Source: Ferruginibacter sp.
GTDB taxonomy: Bacteria > Bacteroidota > Bacteroidia > Chitinophagales > Chitinophagaceae
Assembly: GCA_025359625.1 (NCBI GenBank)
Contig: JANYFT010000052.1
Span: 1 to 61,404, forward strand
Direction of reading: 5' to 3'
Length of the DNA: 61,404 nucleotides
In this document: positions 35,496-44,076 of the stretch, piece after piece
How positions within the stretch are numbered: the stretch's first letter is position 1
Layout: each line of letters opens with the position of its first letter
Translations under genes and position numbers: made by a program
Notes under the pieces: generated by a model
What the model was told of the DNA's origin: nothing
Databases searched by the model: none
The model's input: the letters and a program-made list of their open reading frames with translations, nothing else

Positions 35496-35572
35496 AATGT
35501 TATCAGGTTATCTTTAAAATATCTTAAATAAAGAGGTTAGTTAAAAAATAGTGCTGGAAAAATCGGCAATTT

Positions 35573-36688
35573 TTATCCTGCATATTGATCGCACTTTCTT
35601 TTATAAATATCTATCACAATTTTTTCATCAAAATTTTCCTGCATTTTTTTTCTTCCTGCTATGCCCATTTTTTTCTTTTCACCTATTGATAAATGAATGA
35701 ATTTTTCCATTTTTTCGGCCAGGTCATCTACATTTTTAATGGCGCATAAATACCCGTTTATGCCATCATCTACCACTTCAGTACAACCTGGGTTACGTGT
35801 TGTAATAATTGGTTTTTCCATGCAGGCTGCTTCTAGTAAAACCTTTGGGATACCTTCTTTGTAAAAAGAAGGTAAAACAACTGCATGTACATTTTCAATA
35901 AAAGGTTTTACATCTGTTGTAGCTCCCAGGTATTTAATGGTTCCTTCTTTTTGCCATTCTTCAATTTTTTCAAGGCTAATGGCTTCAGGATTGTCATTGT
36001 CAATTTGGCCAAGCAGTAATGAGGATACAGCATACCCTTTATTTATAAGCAACCTGCTTGCCTCCACAAATATTTCTATGCCTTTATCGTATAACATTCT
36101 TGAAATAAGTAAAAAAACAGTGGTTTCATTTTCAGGATAGAATAAAGGGGGTTTAAACAATGCAGTATCTACTCCTTCGCCTGGTAAAATAAAACTTTTA
36201 TGTTCAGGAATAATGTTGTTATTTAAAAATATAGACCTGTCACTTGAATTTAAAAACCATACTTCTATTGCGTAAGCAGAACTTACTTTGTAAAGATATT
36301 TGGCAAAATAAAACAGCACCCCCTTACTTGAAAAGGCATTACCAAGGCCCGTGGTAATGCTGATACTTTTGATATTGCAAATTTTAGCAGCAAGTGTGCC
36401 GTAAATATTGGGTTTAATGGTATAATGAAAAATGAAAGCGGGTTGTAAAGCTTTGTAAATTCTTACATACTCCCGGTACAAATTAAAGTCCTGTATAGGG
36501 TTATTGCCGGATCTTTTAAGTTTTGTTACTGGTATAAACCTTATACCGGCAGCCTTTATTTTTTCTGTGTATTCATCTTCCGGGGCAACAACGCACACCT
36601 CATAACCAAAATGAATAAACTTTTTTATCAGACTTAATCTAAAATTATACATACTCCAACTGGTATTACCCGAAAAAAGAATGAGCAT
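35573..36688 (-). CDS. glycosyltransferase family 4, PglA/WbpX-like
   Basis: A 371-residue GT-B enzyme. LFSGNTSWSMYNFRLSLI (4-21), PNIYGTLAAKI and SITTGLGNAFSS resemble GT4 transferases such as PglA that add N-acetylhexosamine to undecaprenyl-linked sugars. VFLLISRMLYDKGIEIFVEA and PSFYKEGIPKVLLEAACM complete the donor domain. The frame opens at a TTG eight codons earlier; the ATG giving MLILFSGN was chosen. It lies downstream of an AsnB-like gene on the minus strand. The donor is inferred only. Confidence 0.9.
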   Translation of the reverse strand: MLILFSGNTSWSMYNFRLSLIKKFIHFGYEVCVVAPEDEYTEKIKAAGIRFIPVTKLKRSGNNPIQDFNLYREYVRIYKALQPAFIFHYTIKPNIYGTLAAKICNIKSISITTGLGNAFSSKGVLFYFAKYLYKVSSAYAIEVWFLNSSDRSIFLNNNIIPEHKSFILPGEGVDTALFKPPLFYPENETTVFLLISRMLYDKGIEIFVEASRLLINKGYAVSSLLLGQIDNDNPEAISLEKIEEWQKEGTIKYLGATTDVKPFIENVHAVVLPSFYKEGIPKVLLEAACMEKPIITTRNPGCTEVVDDGINGYLCAIKNVDDLAEKMEKFIHLSIGEKKKMGIAGRKKMQENFDEKIVIDIYKRKCDQYAG

Positions 36689-36769
36689 AAATAATTTTGA
36701 TTGAAAAAACAAGAGTGTAAATAAACAGGCAAATATAAAAACAATTTACAACTCCCAAATAAACGAGAT

Positions 36770-38641
36770 TTAATTCATCCATTTTTTCCACCACAACATA
36801 AACATAAATATCAGCCATACCTGCCAATCATCTTTAACTTTTCCATCAAGGAAGTCGTCAATTAGCCTGAGTACGTATTTTTTATGCAACACATTTTGCC
36901 GGGAGAGGCTTTCTTCATTAACCGTTTCCAGTAGTAGTGGTTTTAAATTGCCTTTTAACCAATCTCCAAAGGGTATACCAAAGCCCATTTTTGGTCTGTT
37001 CATTATTTCGACGGGCAAATATTTATGTGTTAATTTTTTTAGCAAGTATTTTTTATTACCCTTGTTATATTTCAGTTCATCAGGTAATTGTGCCGCCCAT
37101 TCAATAATACGGTGATCTAAAAAAGGCTCTCTTCCTTCAAGCCCTACACTCATAGTAGCCCTGTCTACTTTGGCTAATATATCATCGGGCAGATAGGTTT
37201 TATAATCGGCAGCTAAAAGGGTATTAATAAATCCTAACCCTGTTATTGAACTGACTTCATTTAAAGAAATATTGTGTAATGAATACGTTTGTAACAACTG
37301 TTGCAGATCATTTGCAAGAAAATGTTCACTTAATAAATCACTTGTTGAAAGAAGATTATTTTGTGTTAATAAAGTAGCAATCTTTTGGCCTCTCATGCTG
37401 ATACCAGGTATAGAAAGCAATAATTTCCCACTACCCTTTCTTATAAATAAAGGGATTTTTTTTTGTACTTTACTGATACGTGACAACTGATTGTACCGGC
37501 TATACCCTGCAAATGTTTCATCGCCTCCATCTGCAGATAAAGCTACCGTTACCTGTGCTTTTGCAAAGCGGCTTACAAGCATAGTTGGTATTGCAGAACT
37601 GTCACCAAAGGGCTCATCGTAAAAAAAAGGCAGGGAAGGTATTATTTCCTGGGCCTCTTTTGTGGTACAATAATACTCATTATGGCTGGTGCCTAAATAG
37701 GCGGCAACGCTTTTTGCATGATTGGCTTCGTTAAATGCTTCATCTTTAAATCCGATGGTAAATGTTTTTATTTTATTGGAACTGTTTTTTTGCAAAATGG
37801 CTGCCAGTAAAGAACTATCATATCCCCCGCTTAAAAAAACACCCACAGGCACATCGCTCACCATACGGTACTGAAAGGCAGACGTACAAAGCTTTTCTAA
37901 CTCATCTAAAGCTTCCGGTTCATCAATAGCATTTGTTGGTTTGTTATAATAATCCAGCACATTCCAATATTGGGTTAGTTGTAATGACTGGTCTTTTAAA
38001 TTAACTGTGGCAAAGTTCCCTGGCAAAAGTTTATGCGCATTTTTAAAAATACTATAGGGTGCTTTAATGTAGCCGTATTTAAAATAAAGTGACACCGCCA
38101 CATCATCTATTTCCTTTTTAAAATGGGCAAACTGGTGAAATGCTTTTAACTCTGATGCAAATAAAAGGCAACCATCTGCAAAATAATAGTAGAGGGGTTT
38201 TACACCAGGGCGGTCTCTTATTAAAAACACTTTTTGCAGGTTGGCATCATAAATTACAATGGAGAACATACCAATAAAACGGCTAAGGCAATCAGTACCA
38301 AATTGCTGGTATGCTTTTAATATAACCTCTGTATCTGAATTTGATAAAAAGTGATGTCCTTTTTCTTCCAGTGCTATGCGTATCTCTTTAAAATTGTATA
38401 TTTCTCCATTTAAAATAACCGCAACAGACTTGTCATCATTGTACATAGGCTGGTGGCCCAGCGGAGATAAATCTAAAATTGATAACCTGCGTTGACCTAA
38501 GCCAACAAAGGCCGCTGCTGTTTCAAAAAAAGCGGTACCACTATCATCAGGGCCACGATGCTGCAGGCTATTGCAAGCCATCGTTAATTGTTCATGGGTA
38601 ATTTTTTTATTAAAATCAATAAATCCGGTTATTCCGCACAT
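36770..38641 (-). CDS. asparagine synthase-like glutamine amidotransferase (AsnB family)
   Basis: A 623-residue protein. MCGITGFIDF with Cys2, LQHRGPDDSG, RRLSILDLSPLG, LNGEIYNF and SNSDTEVIL form the glutaminase domain. GVFLSGGYDSSL is the P-loop, followed by LSADGGDETFAGYSRY, DKVDRATMS and RPKMGFGIPF. It is the third AsnB-type gene here and close to the Pseudomonas WbpS style. In O-antigen loci such enzymes are thought to form sugar amides; a metabolic AsnB cannot be excluded. It is followed by a GT4 gene (81-base gap) and has a long divergent upstream region. Confidence 0.87.
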   Translation of the reverse strand: MCGITGFIDFNKKITHEQLTMACNSLQHRGPDDSGTAFFETAAAFVGLGQRRLSILDLSPLGHQPMYNDDKSVAVILNGEIYNFKEIRIALEEKGHHFLSNSDTEVILKAYQQFGTDCLSRFIGMFSIVIYDANLQKVFLIRDRPGVKPLYYYFADGCLLFASELKAFHQFAHFKKEIDDVAVSLYFKYGYIKAPYSIFKNAHKLLPGNFATVNLKDQSLQLTQYWNVLDYYNKPTNAIDEPEALDELEKLCTSAFQYRMVSDVPVGVFLSGGYDSSLLAAILQKNSSNKIKTFTIGFKDEAFNEANHAKSVAAYLGTSHNEYYCTTKEAQEIIPSLPFFYDEPFGDSSAIPTMLVSRFAKAQVTVALSADGGDETFAGYSRYNQLSRISKVQKKIPLFIRKGSGKLLLSIPGISMRGQKIATLLTQNNLLSTSDLLSEHFLANDLQQLLQTYSLHNISLNEVSSITGLGFINTLLAADYKTYLPDDILAKVDRATMSVGLEGREPFLDHRIIEWAAQLPDELKYNKGNKKYLLKKLTHKYLPVEIMNRPKMGFGIPFGDWLKGNLKPLLLETVNEESLSRQNVLHKKYVLRLIDDFLDGKVKDDWQVWLIFMFMLWWKKWMN

Positions 38642-39092
38642 AATTTTTTATTAAATTTTCCCTTTTGCAAACAGTTTATCAAAAACGTAGCTCCAAACAC
38701 AACTCAGGACATGGGAAGTTTTTCTTTATAGAAAGGTATATTTTATTTATAGTACAAAATATATTTTCTTTTTTAAATAAAAAATATAATAACATTTTGG
38801 ACATATCTATAAATAATACAAGAAGCAAATATTTTATTCGGGGTCATAATTTGAACAATGATAATAAAAGAAAATTTAAGTTATAAGACGTTTAACAAAT
38901 AAGGAAACAGATTGAATTGTATTAAAAGATCCGAAATTACAAATAGCCACATAATGCTATTTGCTGACCGAAATAAAGGGTAATTAAACCCAGTAACAAA
39001 GTATATTTGCAAAGATTAATAGAACTGTTTCTGAACAGCCGCTATTAGTGGCAAAAATAAAAAGCAGCGTAAAAATAAATATACTACAGTAG
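38642..39092. promoter_or_regulatory. 451-base divergent intergenic region
   Basis: This is very AT-rich sequence between an AsnB-like gene (minus) and the aminotransferase gene (plus). TATATTTG (39002-39009) is an exact TAnnTTTG -7 match on the plus strand, giving a leader of about 80 bases. CTGTTTCTGAACAG (39025-39038) is a small palindrome in that leader. A 73-codon open frame at 38665-38886 has no plausible protein character. No RNA gene or long repeat was seen. Confidence 0.4.
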
Positions 39093-40163
39093 ATGATAAA
39101 TGTAACGCAACCTTTTCTTCCCGCTTTTGAAACTTATGAAAAATATCTAAAACAAATATGGCAAAGAAAATGGCTGACCAATAATGGCCCGTTGGTACAA
39201 GAGCTGGAAGAAAAATTAAAAAACTATTTAGGAGTTAAACATCTATTGTATGTTAACAATGGAACAATCGCTTTACAAATTGCGATAAAGACACTTCCGG
39301 AAAATTGCGAAATTATTACCACTCCTTTTTCTTATGTTGCCACTTCAAATTCTATTTTATGGCAAGGCTGCAAACCTATTTTTGCTGATATAAAAAATAC
39401 TGATTTCAATATCGACCCTGAAAAAATAACAGCACTCATTAACGAAAATACCAGTGCAATTTTAGCAACCCATGTTTACGGCAATCCCTGCGATGTGTAT
39501 GCGATTGAAAAGATTGCGAGGGAACATAGTTTAAGAGTTATCTATGATGGGGCGCATGCATTTGGTGCAGAATTAAATGGAAAACAGGTTTTGTCATTTG
39601 GAGATATTGCTACATGTAGTTTTCATGCTACTAAACTTTTTCATACTATTGAAGGAGGCGCAATTATTACCAACGATGATGAATTAGCAAAAAAAATGAC
39701 TTTATTCAGGCAATTTGGCCATGTTGGGGATGATTATTTTTCTATTGGAATAAATGGAAAGGGATCTGAATTTCATGCGGCAATGGGTTTGTGTTTATTG
39801 CCAATGATGAAAGAATTTATTGAAAAAAGAAAAGGTATCTCACAACTTTATGACCAACTGCTAAAAGGCCTGCCTGTTCAAAAGCCAATAGCAGTTAATG
39901 GCACGGTATATAATTATAGCTATCACCCTGTTATTATTGATAGTGAAGAAAGGTTGCTCCGCATTCAGGCTTTACTTCGGAAGAATAATATAAATACACG
40001 ACGATATTTTTATCCATCTCTAAATAATCTTCCGCATTACAAGGGGGAAATTTGCCCAACCGCAGAATCGGTTAGTGCCAGGGCTTTAGCATTGCCAATG
40101 TATTATGACCTGGAACAAGCAGACATAAAAATTATATGCGATCTTATTAAAACCTGTTTTTAA
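39093..40163 (+). CDS. DegT/DnrJ/EryC1/StrS-family PLP aminotransferase
   Basis: A 356-residue sugar aminotransferase. The PLP lysine is K181 in SFHATKLFHTIEGGAI, a family hallmark. YVNNGTIALQIA (53-64), TTPFSYVATSNSILW (76-90), THVYGNPCD and YDGAHAFGAE give the cofactor site. It would aminate a keto-sugar nucleotide using glutamate. RfbA and RfbB are present, RfbC/RfbD and a 3,4-ketoisomerase are absent, and an acetyltransferase lies nearby, so dTDP-4-keto-6-deoxyglucose to the 4-amino sugar is the most likely reaction (inference). Its stop overlaps the WbqC start (TAATG). Confidence 0.92.
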   Translation: MINVTQPFLPAFETYEKYLKQIWQRKWLTNNGPLVQELEEKLKNYLGVKHLLYVNNGTIALQIAIKTLPENCEIITTPFSYVATSNSILWQGCKPIFADIKNTDFNIDPEKITALINENTSAILATHVYGNPCDVYAIEKIAREHSLRVIYDGAHAFGAELNGKQVLSFGDIATCSFHATKLFHTIEGGAIITNDDELAKKMTLFRQFGHVGDDYFSIGINGKGSEFHAAMGLCLLPMMKEFIEKRKGISQLYDQLLKGLPVQKPIAVNGTVYNYSYHPVIIDSEERLLRIQALLRKNNINTRRYFYPSLNNLPHYKGEICPTAESVSARALALPMYYDLEQADIKIICDLIKTCF

Positions 40164-40864
40164 TGAAGCTGGCAATTATGCAACCATATATTTTTCCCTA
40201 TATTGGTTATTTTCAATTGATAAATGCAGTTGATGCATTTGTTGTATATGATAATATTCAGTTTTCAAAAAAAGGCTGGATAAACAGAAATAGAATTCTA
40301 TCGAATGGTAAGGATGAGTATTTTACTTTTCCGTTAAAGAAGGGTTCCGATTATTTAAATGTTGATGAAAGAAAACTGGCAGAAACATTCCCTGCTGAAA
40401 AAATTAAATTAGTCCGTAAGTTAGAGATGTATAAAAAGGCCCCACATTTTGAATCTGTATTCTACTTACTACAAACAGTAATAAATGCCGGGGAAGAGAA
40501 CTTATTTAATTTCATTTATCAGTCTTTATTATCAGTTTGTGAATATTTAAATATTAAAACCAGGTTTGTCGTTTCATCCTCAATACCGATTAATCATGGG
40601 CTTAAATCTCAGGATAAGGTAATTGCTATTTGTAAGGCATTGGGTGCAACTGAATACATTAATCCGTTTGGTGGAGTAGCACTCTATTCAAATGAAATAT
40701 TTAAGCAAAATAATATTCAATTGAAATTTATTCAATCAACTTCAATTGAATACCGGCAATTCAAAAATGAATTTGTACCATGGCTTTCAATTATTGATGT
40801 TATGATGTTTAATTCAAAGGAGCGTATAATGGAATATTTGCAAACGGGCTATACCATAATATAA
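40163..40864 (+). CDS. wbqC: WbqC-family protein
   Basis: A 233-residue protein with the WbqC signature MQPYIFPYIGYFQL (5-18), VVYDNIQFSKKGWINRN (about 28-44), and a C-terminal VPWLSIIDVMMFN. WbqC proteins occur in O-antigen and sugar-nucleotide gene clusters. Their biochemical role is not established to my knowledge; an enzymatic step on an amino sugar is often assumed. It is translationally coupled to the aminotransferase (TAATG) and followed after 10 bases by two tandem propeller proteins. The family assignment is secure, the function open. Confidence 0.9.
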   Translation: MKLAIMQPYIFPYIGYFQLINAVDAFVVYDNIQFSKKGWINRNRILSNGKDEYFTFPLKKGSDYLNVDERKLAETFPAEKIKLVRKLEMYKKAPHFESVFYLLQTVINAGEENLFNFIYQSLLSVCEYLNIKTRFVVSSSIPINHGLKSQDKVIAICKALGATEYINPFGGVALYSNEIFKQNNIQLKFIQSTSIEYRQFKNEFVPWLSIIDVMMFNSKERIMEYLQTGYTII

Positions 40865-40874
40865 AGAGAGAAAG

Positions 40875-41837
40875 ATGTTTAAATGGCAAAAACAGGGCAG
40901 GGTTTTTAATCCTGTTGAAATAAAGGACAGGTCTTGGCTTAATGAATTTGCACAAGCCCCATCAGTGTTGATTTTTGATGAATTTATAAGGGTTTATTTT
41001 TCATGTCGGCCACCTGCGGATGAAAAAGGCCAGTACGTTAGTTATTCTGCATTTGTAGATTTAAACAGGAAAAATTTATTTGAAATAATAAGGGTTAGCA
41101 AAACACCTATTTTGAAATTAGGTGAATTGGGAACTTTTGATGAATTTGGAACCTACCCTGTTTCAGTAATAAAACACGAAAATGAAATAAGAGCTTATTA
41201 TGGTGGGTGGACAAGATGCGAATCTGTTCCTTTTAATGTTGCTATTGGTTTGGGCATCAGTAAAAATAATGGGGAAACTTTTGAAAAGCCGGGCAATGGG
41301 CCATTACTATCATACAGCCTTGATGAACCATTTATTTTAAGCGGCCCCAAAATCAGGAAATTTAATAATAATTGGTACCTGTTTTATATTGCCGGCAAAA
41401 AATGGATATTAGACAATGGTAAACCGGAGCCGGTTTATACAATAAGAATGGCTACATCTGCAGACGGAATAAACTGGATAAAAAATAATGCAGATCTTAT
41501 TGAAACCAAAGTGGAGGAAAATGAAGCCCAGGCCAGTCCTGATGTTTTTTTCTACCAGGGAAAATACCATATGTTTTTCTGCTATAGATACAGTGCCGAT
41601 TACAGAAACAAAAATAAAGGATATAGAATCGGGTATGCTTCATCAGATGATCTTTTCCATTGGACAAGAGATGATTCAAAAGCAGGAATTGAAATATCAG
41701 AAGAAGGATGGGATTCTGAAATGATAAGCTATCCGCATATTTTTGAACTGGATGGCGCTATGTATATGTTTTACCTCGGAAACCAGGTTGGTAGATTTGG
41801 ATTTGGATTAGCAAAATTGGAAAGCTATCAACCATAA
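40875..41837 (+). CDS. five-bladed beta-propeller, glycoside hydrolase-like protein (copy 1)
   Basis: A 320-residue protein built of repeated blade-like segments, resembling GH43/GH130-type propellers (for example RVYFSCRP, YYGGWTR, WYLFYIAGKKW, YHMFFCYRYS, MYMFYLGNQVGRFGFG). It shares with the next gene the blocks FDEFGTYPVSVI, SSDDLFHWTRDD and GWDSEMISYPHIFE. There is no signal peptide, so it is probably cytosolic. No catalytic pair can be assigned with confidence. It could act on, or bind, a sugar nucleotide or glycan intermediate. It is 10 bases after wbqC and 11 bases before copy 2. Confidence 0.8.
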   Translation: MFKWQKQGRVFNPVEIKDRSWLNEFAQAPSVLIFDEFIRVYFSCRPPADEKGQYVSYSAFVDLNRKNLFEIIRVSKTPILKLGELGTFDEFGTYPVSVIKHENEIRAYYGGWTRCESVPFNVAIGLGISKNNGETFEKPGNGPLLSYSLDEPFILSGPKIRKFNNNWYLFYIAGKKWILDNGKPEPVYTIRMATSADGINWIKNNADLIETKVEENEAQASPDVFFYQGKYHMFFCYRYSADYRNKNKGYRIGYASSDDLFHWTRDDSKAGIEISEEGWDSEMISYPHIFELDGAMYMFYLGNQVGRFGFGLAKLESYQP

Positions 41838-41848
41838 AAAAATGAAAG

Positions 41849-42820
41849 ATGAAATGGTTAAAAAGAGGATTAATATTTGATCCCACAAAGCACAAACTGG
41901 CAAACAATTGTTTGGAGTTTGCCCAAGCGCCCCAAACTTTGGTATTTGACAATTTTGTAAGGATTTATTTTTCAACAAGACAAAAAGATACCAGTACCGG
42001 AAAATACCTGAGTCATATTTCTTTTGTTGATTTTGATAAAAATTTCAAAGAGGCATTAAATATTTCTACAAACACCGTGATAGAGTTAGGTGGTTTGGGA
42101 TGTTTTGATGAGCATGGGATTTTCCCCATAAATATTGTAAGGCACAACAACAAAATCTTAGCGTATACATGTGGGTGGAGCAGGCGTATTTCTGTATCTG
42201 TTGAAACCTCCACAGGGCTGGCATTTAGTGAAGACAATGGCCTTACATTTAAAAAAGCCGGGGCAGGGCCTGTATTAACATCATCGGTGCATGAACCTGT
42301 ATTGGTTGGCGATTCATTTGTAAAAGTATATGATAACCGCTTTCACATGTGGTATATTTATGGAGAAAGATGGATTAAGCCTCAAGGTAATGAACCTGCT
42401 GCCAGGGTCTATAAAATTGCTCATGCTCTGTCGGTTGATGGAATCAATTGGCAAAAGGAAGAAGGTAAGCAAATAATTGCAGACAGTTTAAATGAAGATG
42501 AATGCCAGGCGCTTCCCACCGTACTAAAAATTGATAATCGTTACCACATGTATTTTTGTTTTAGAGAAGCAACAGATTTTAGAAAAAATGCAAATCGTGG
42601 CTATCGTTTGGGATACGCATGGTCGGATGATTTGGTAAGTTGGACAAGGGATGATGAAGTTGCTGGGATTGGTTTTTCAGAAAACGGCTGGGATTCAGAA
42701 ATGATGTGTTATCCACATATATTTGAATGCGATGGCAATGTATATTTATTGTATAACGGTAATGAGTTTGGAAGATATGGCTTCGGAATTGCCCGATTAG
42801 AAAAAGTTGATATCAGATAA
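41849..42820 (+). CDS. five-bladed beta-propeller, glycoside hydrolase-like protein (copy 2)
   Basis: A 323-residue tandem paralogue of the preceding gene. The same blocks recur: KRGLIFDP at the start, FDNFVRIYFSTR, GCFDEHGIFPINIV, YHMYFCFREATDFR, WSDDLVSWTRDD, and GWDSEMMCYPHIFE. It is similar over its full length but well diverged, so the duplication is old and both copies were kept. There is no signal peptide. It is followed after 6 bases by a GNAT gene. The function is unknown; context ties it to the amino-deoxysugar cassette. Confidence 0.8.
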   Translation: MKWLKRGLIFDPTKHKLANNCLEFAQAPQTLVFDNFVRIYFSTRQKDTSTGKYLSHISFVDFDKNFKEALNISTNTVIELGGLGCFDEHGIFPINIVRHNNKILAYTCGWSRRISVSVETSTGLAFSEDNGLTFKKAGAGPVLTSSVHEPVLVGDSFVKVYDNRFHMWYIYGERWIKPQGNEPAARVYKIAHALSVDGINWQKEEGKQIIADSLNEDECQALPTVLKIDNRYHMYFCFREATDFRKNANRGYRLGYAWSDDLVSWTRDDEVAGIGFSENGWDSEMMCYPHIFECDGNVYLLYNGNEFGRYGFGIARLEKVDIR

Positions 42821-42826
42821 TTAAAA

Positions 42827-43276
42827 ATGGATTTATTAGTTATTGATTACAAAATAAAAACTGCTGATGCAGCAAGCGTGCTGGTTCACTTAAACAAGTG
42901 TAAGGATAATTTTATGCCAGCATTAGATAAAATAGTAGACATCCGTGAATACTCAAAAAAGATAGTGGAAAACTCCATTACCTTTGAGGCATGGGTAAAT
43001 AATAATTTGGCAGGCTTGATAGCCGCCTATTTTAATGATAAAAAAAATCAGTCGGGATTTATAACCAACATAAGTATTGTGAATGAATATACAGGAAAGG
43101 GGCTGGCATTAGAACTTTTAAAAAACTGTATAGCGTATGGAAAACAAAAAAAATTTAAGGAAATTCATTTGGAGGTTTTTCATGAAAATAAACACGCAAT
43201 AAGATTATATCAAAAAAATGATTTTTATCAAACTGCCGTTAAAGACGATTTTGTTTTTATGAAGAAAATTTTGTGA
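42827..43276 (+). CDS. GNAT-family N-acetyltransferase
   Basis: A 149-residue acetyltransferase. SIVNEYTGKGLALELLKNCI (about 84-103) is the acetyl-CoA binding motif A. EIHLEVFHENKHAIRLYQKN (about 112-131) is motif B, and FYQT follows. In this setting the likely substrate is the 4-amino group made by the DegT aminotransferase, as WecD or VioB-type enzymes do in other pathways, although VioB itself is a different fold. It closes a tight five-gene run 39093-43276. Confidence 0.86.
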   Translation: MDLLVIDYKIKTADAASVLVHLNKCKDNFMPALDKIVDIREYSKKIVENSITFEAWVNNNLAGLIAAYFNDKKNQSGFITNISIVNEYTGKGLALELLKNCIAYGKQKKFKEIHLEVFHENKHAIRLYQKNDFYQTAVKDDFVFMKKIL

Positions 43277-43304
43277 GGGTATAAAAGTTATAAAAAAAAT
43301 TATT

Positions 43305-44048
43305 ATGAGTTCGGGCAGAGATTACAATAAAGAACTAAAAGATACGGCTGATCATAAATATGCTTACAACTTTGATTTTGATGTAATGCACAGGTTTATG
43401 ATACAGGCTTTTGAACCATTTTTTAAACCCGGGAATTGTTTGGAATTGGGAAGTTTTAAAGGAGATTTTACTAGGCGTCTTGCGGCTCATTTTAACGATA
43501 TAACCTGTGTTGAAGCTTCAAATGATGCTATTGCGGTAGCGAGAAGCGAATTTGGAAATAATATAAAATTTACAAATAGCCTTTTTGAAGAGGCTACTCT
43601 GCCTGAAAAATATGACAACATTATATTGACACATGTGTTGGAACATTTGGATAATCCGGTAACAGTGATGAAAAGGATTAATGATGAATGGCTGTCTGAT
43701 GAAGGACGGTTTTTTCTTGTTTGTCCCAATGCTAATGCCCCTTCCCGACAGATTGCTGTAAAAATGGGACTAATTACGCATAACAGTGCCATTACAATTG
43801 CTGAAGCAGAACACGGGCACCGCATTACTTATACCTTAGATACTTTAGAAAGAGATGCAAGGGCAGCAGGGCTAAAAGTTGTTTACCGTTCAGGAATATT
43901 TTTTAAGGCACTGGCGAATTTTCAGTGGGACAGGTTATTGAATACTGATATTATTTCTGAAGAATATTTACAAGGATGTTTTCAGTTGGGGCAAATATAT
44001 CCTGATTTATGTTCCAGTATTTTTTTAATGTGCGAAAAGGGAAATTAA
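43305..44048 (+). CDS. class I SAM-dependent methyltransferase
   Basis: A 247-residue protein. CLELGSFKGDFTRRLA (about 44-59) is the SAM motif, ITCVEASNDAIAVA (about 65-78) gives motif II, and IILTHVLEHLDNP (about 104-116) is motif IV. FFLVCPNANAPSRQIAVKMG is typical of methyltransferases acting on glycans or lipids. The target is unknown. It lies 28 bases after the GNAT gene and 28 bases before a glycosyltransferase-like gene, in the same plus-strand block. Confidence 0.85.
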   Translation: MSSGRDYNKELKDTADHKYAYNFDFDVMHRFMIQAFEPFFKPGNCLELGSFKGDFTRRLAAHFNDITCVEASNDAIAVARSEFGNNIKFTNSLFEEATLPEKYDNIILTHVLEHLDNPVTVMKRINDEWLSDEGRFFLVCPNANAPSRQIAVKMGLITHNSAITIAEAEHGHRITYTLDTLERDARAAGLKVVYRSGIFFKALANFQWDRLLNTDIISEEYLQGCFQLGQIYPDLCSSIFLMCEKGN

Positions 44049-44076
44049 TAGTCTTTAAGAAAGCATTTTTAAAAAT

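Noticed and set aside
38665-38886. 73-codon plus-strand open frame in the divergent gap
   Set aside because: Composition is that of AT-rich non-coding DNA, with no domain, and it lies in promoter space.
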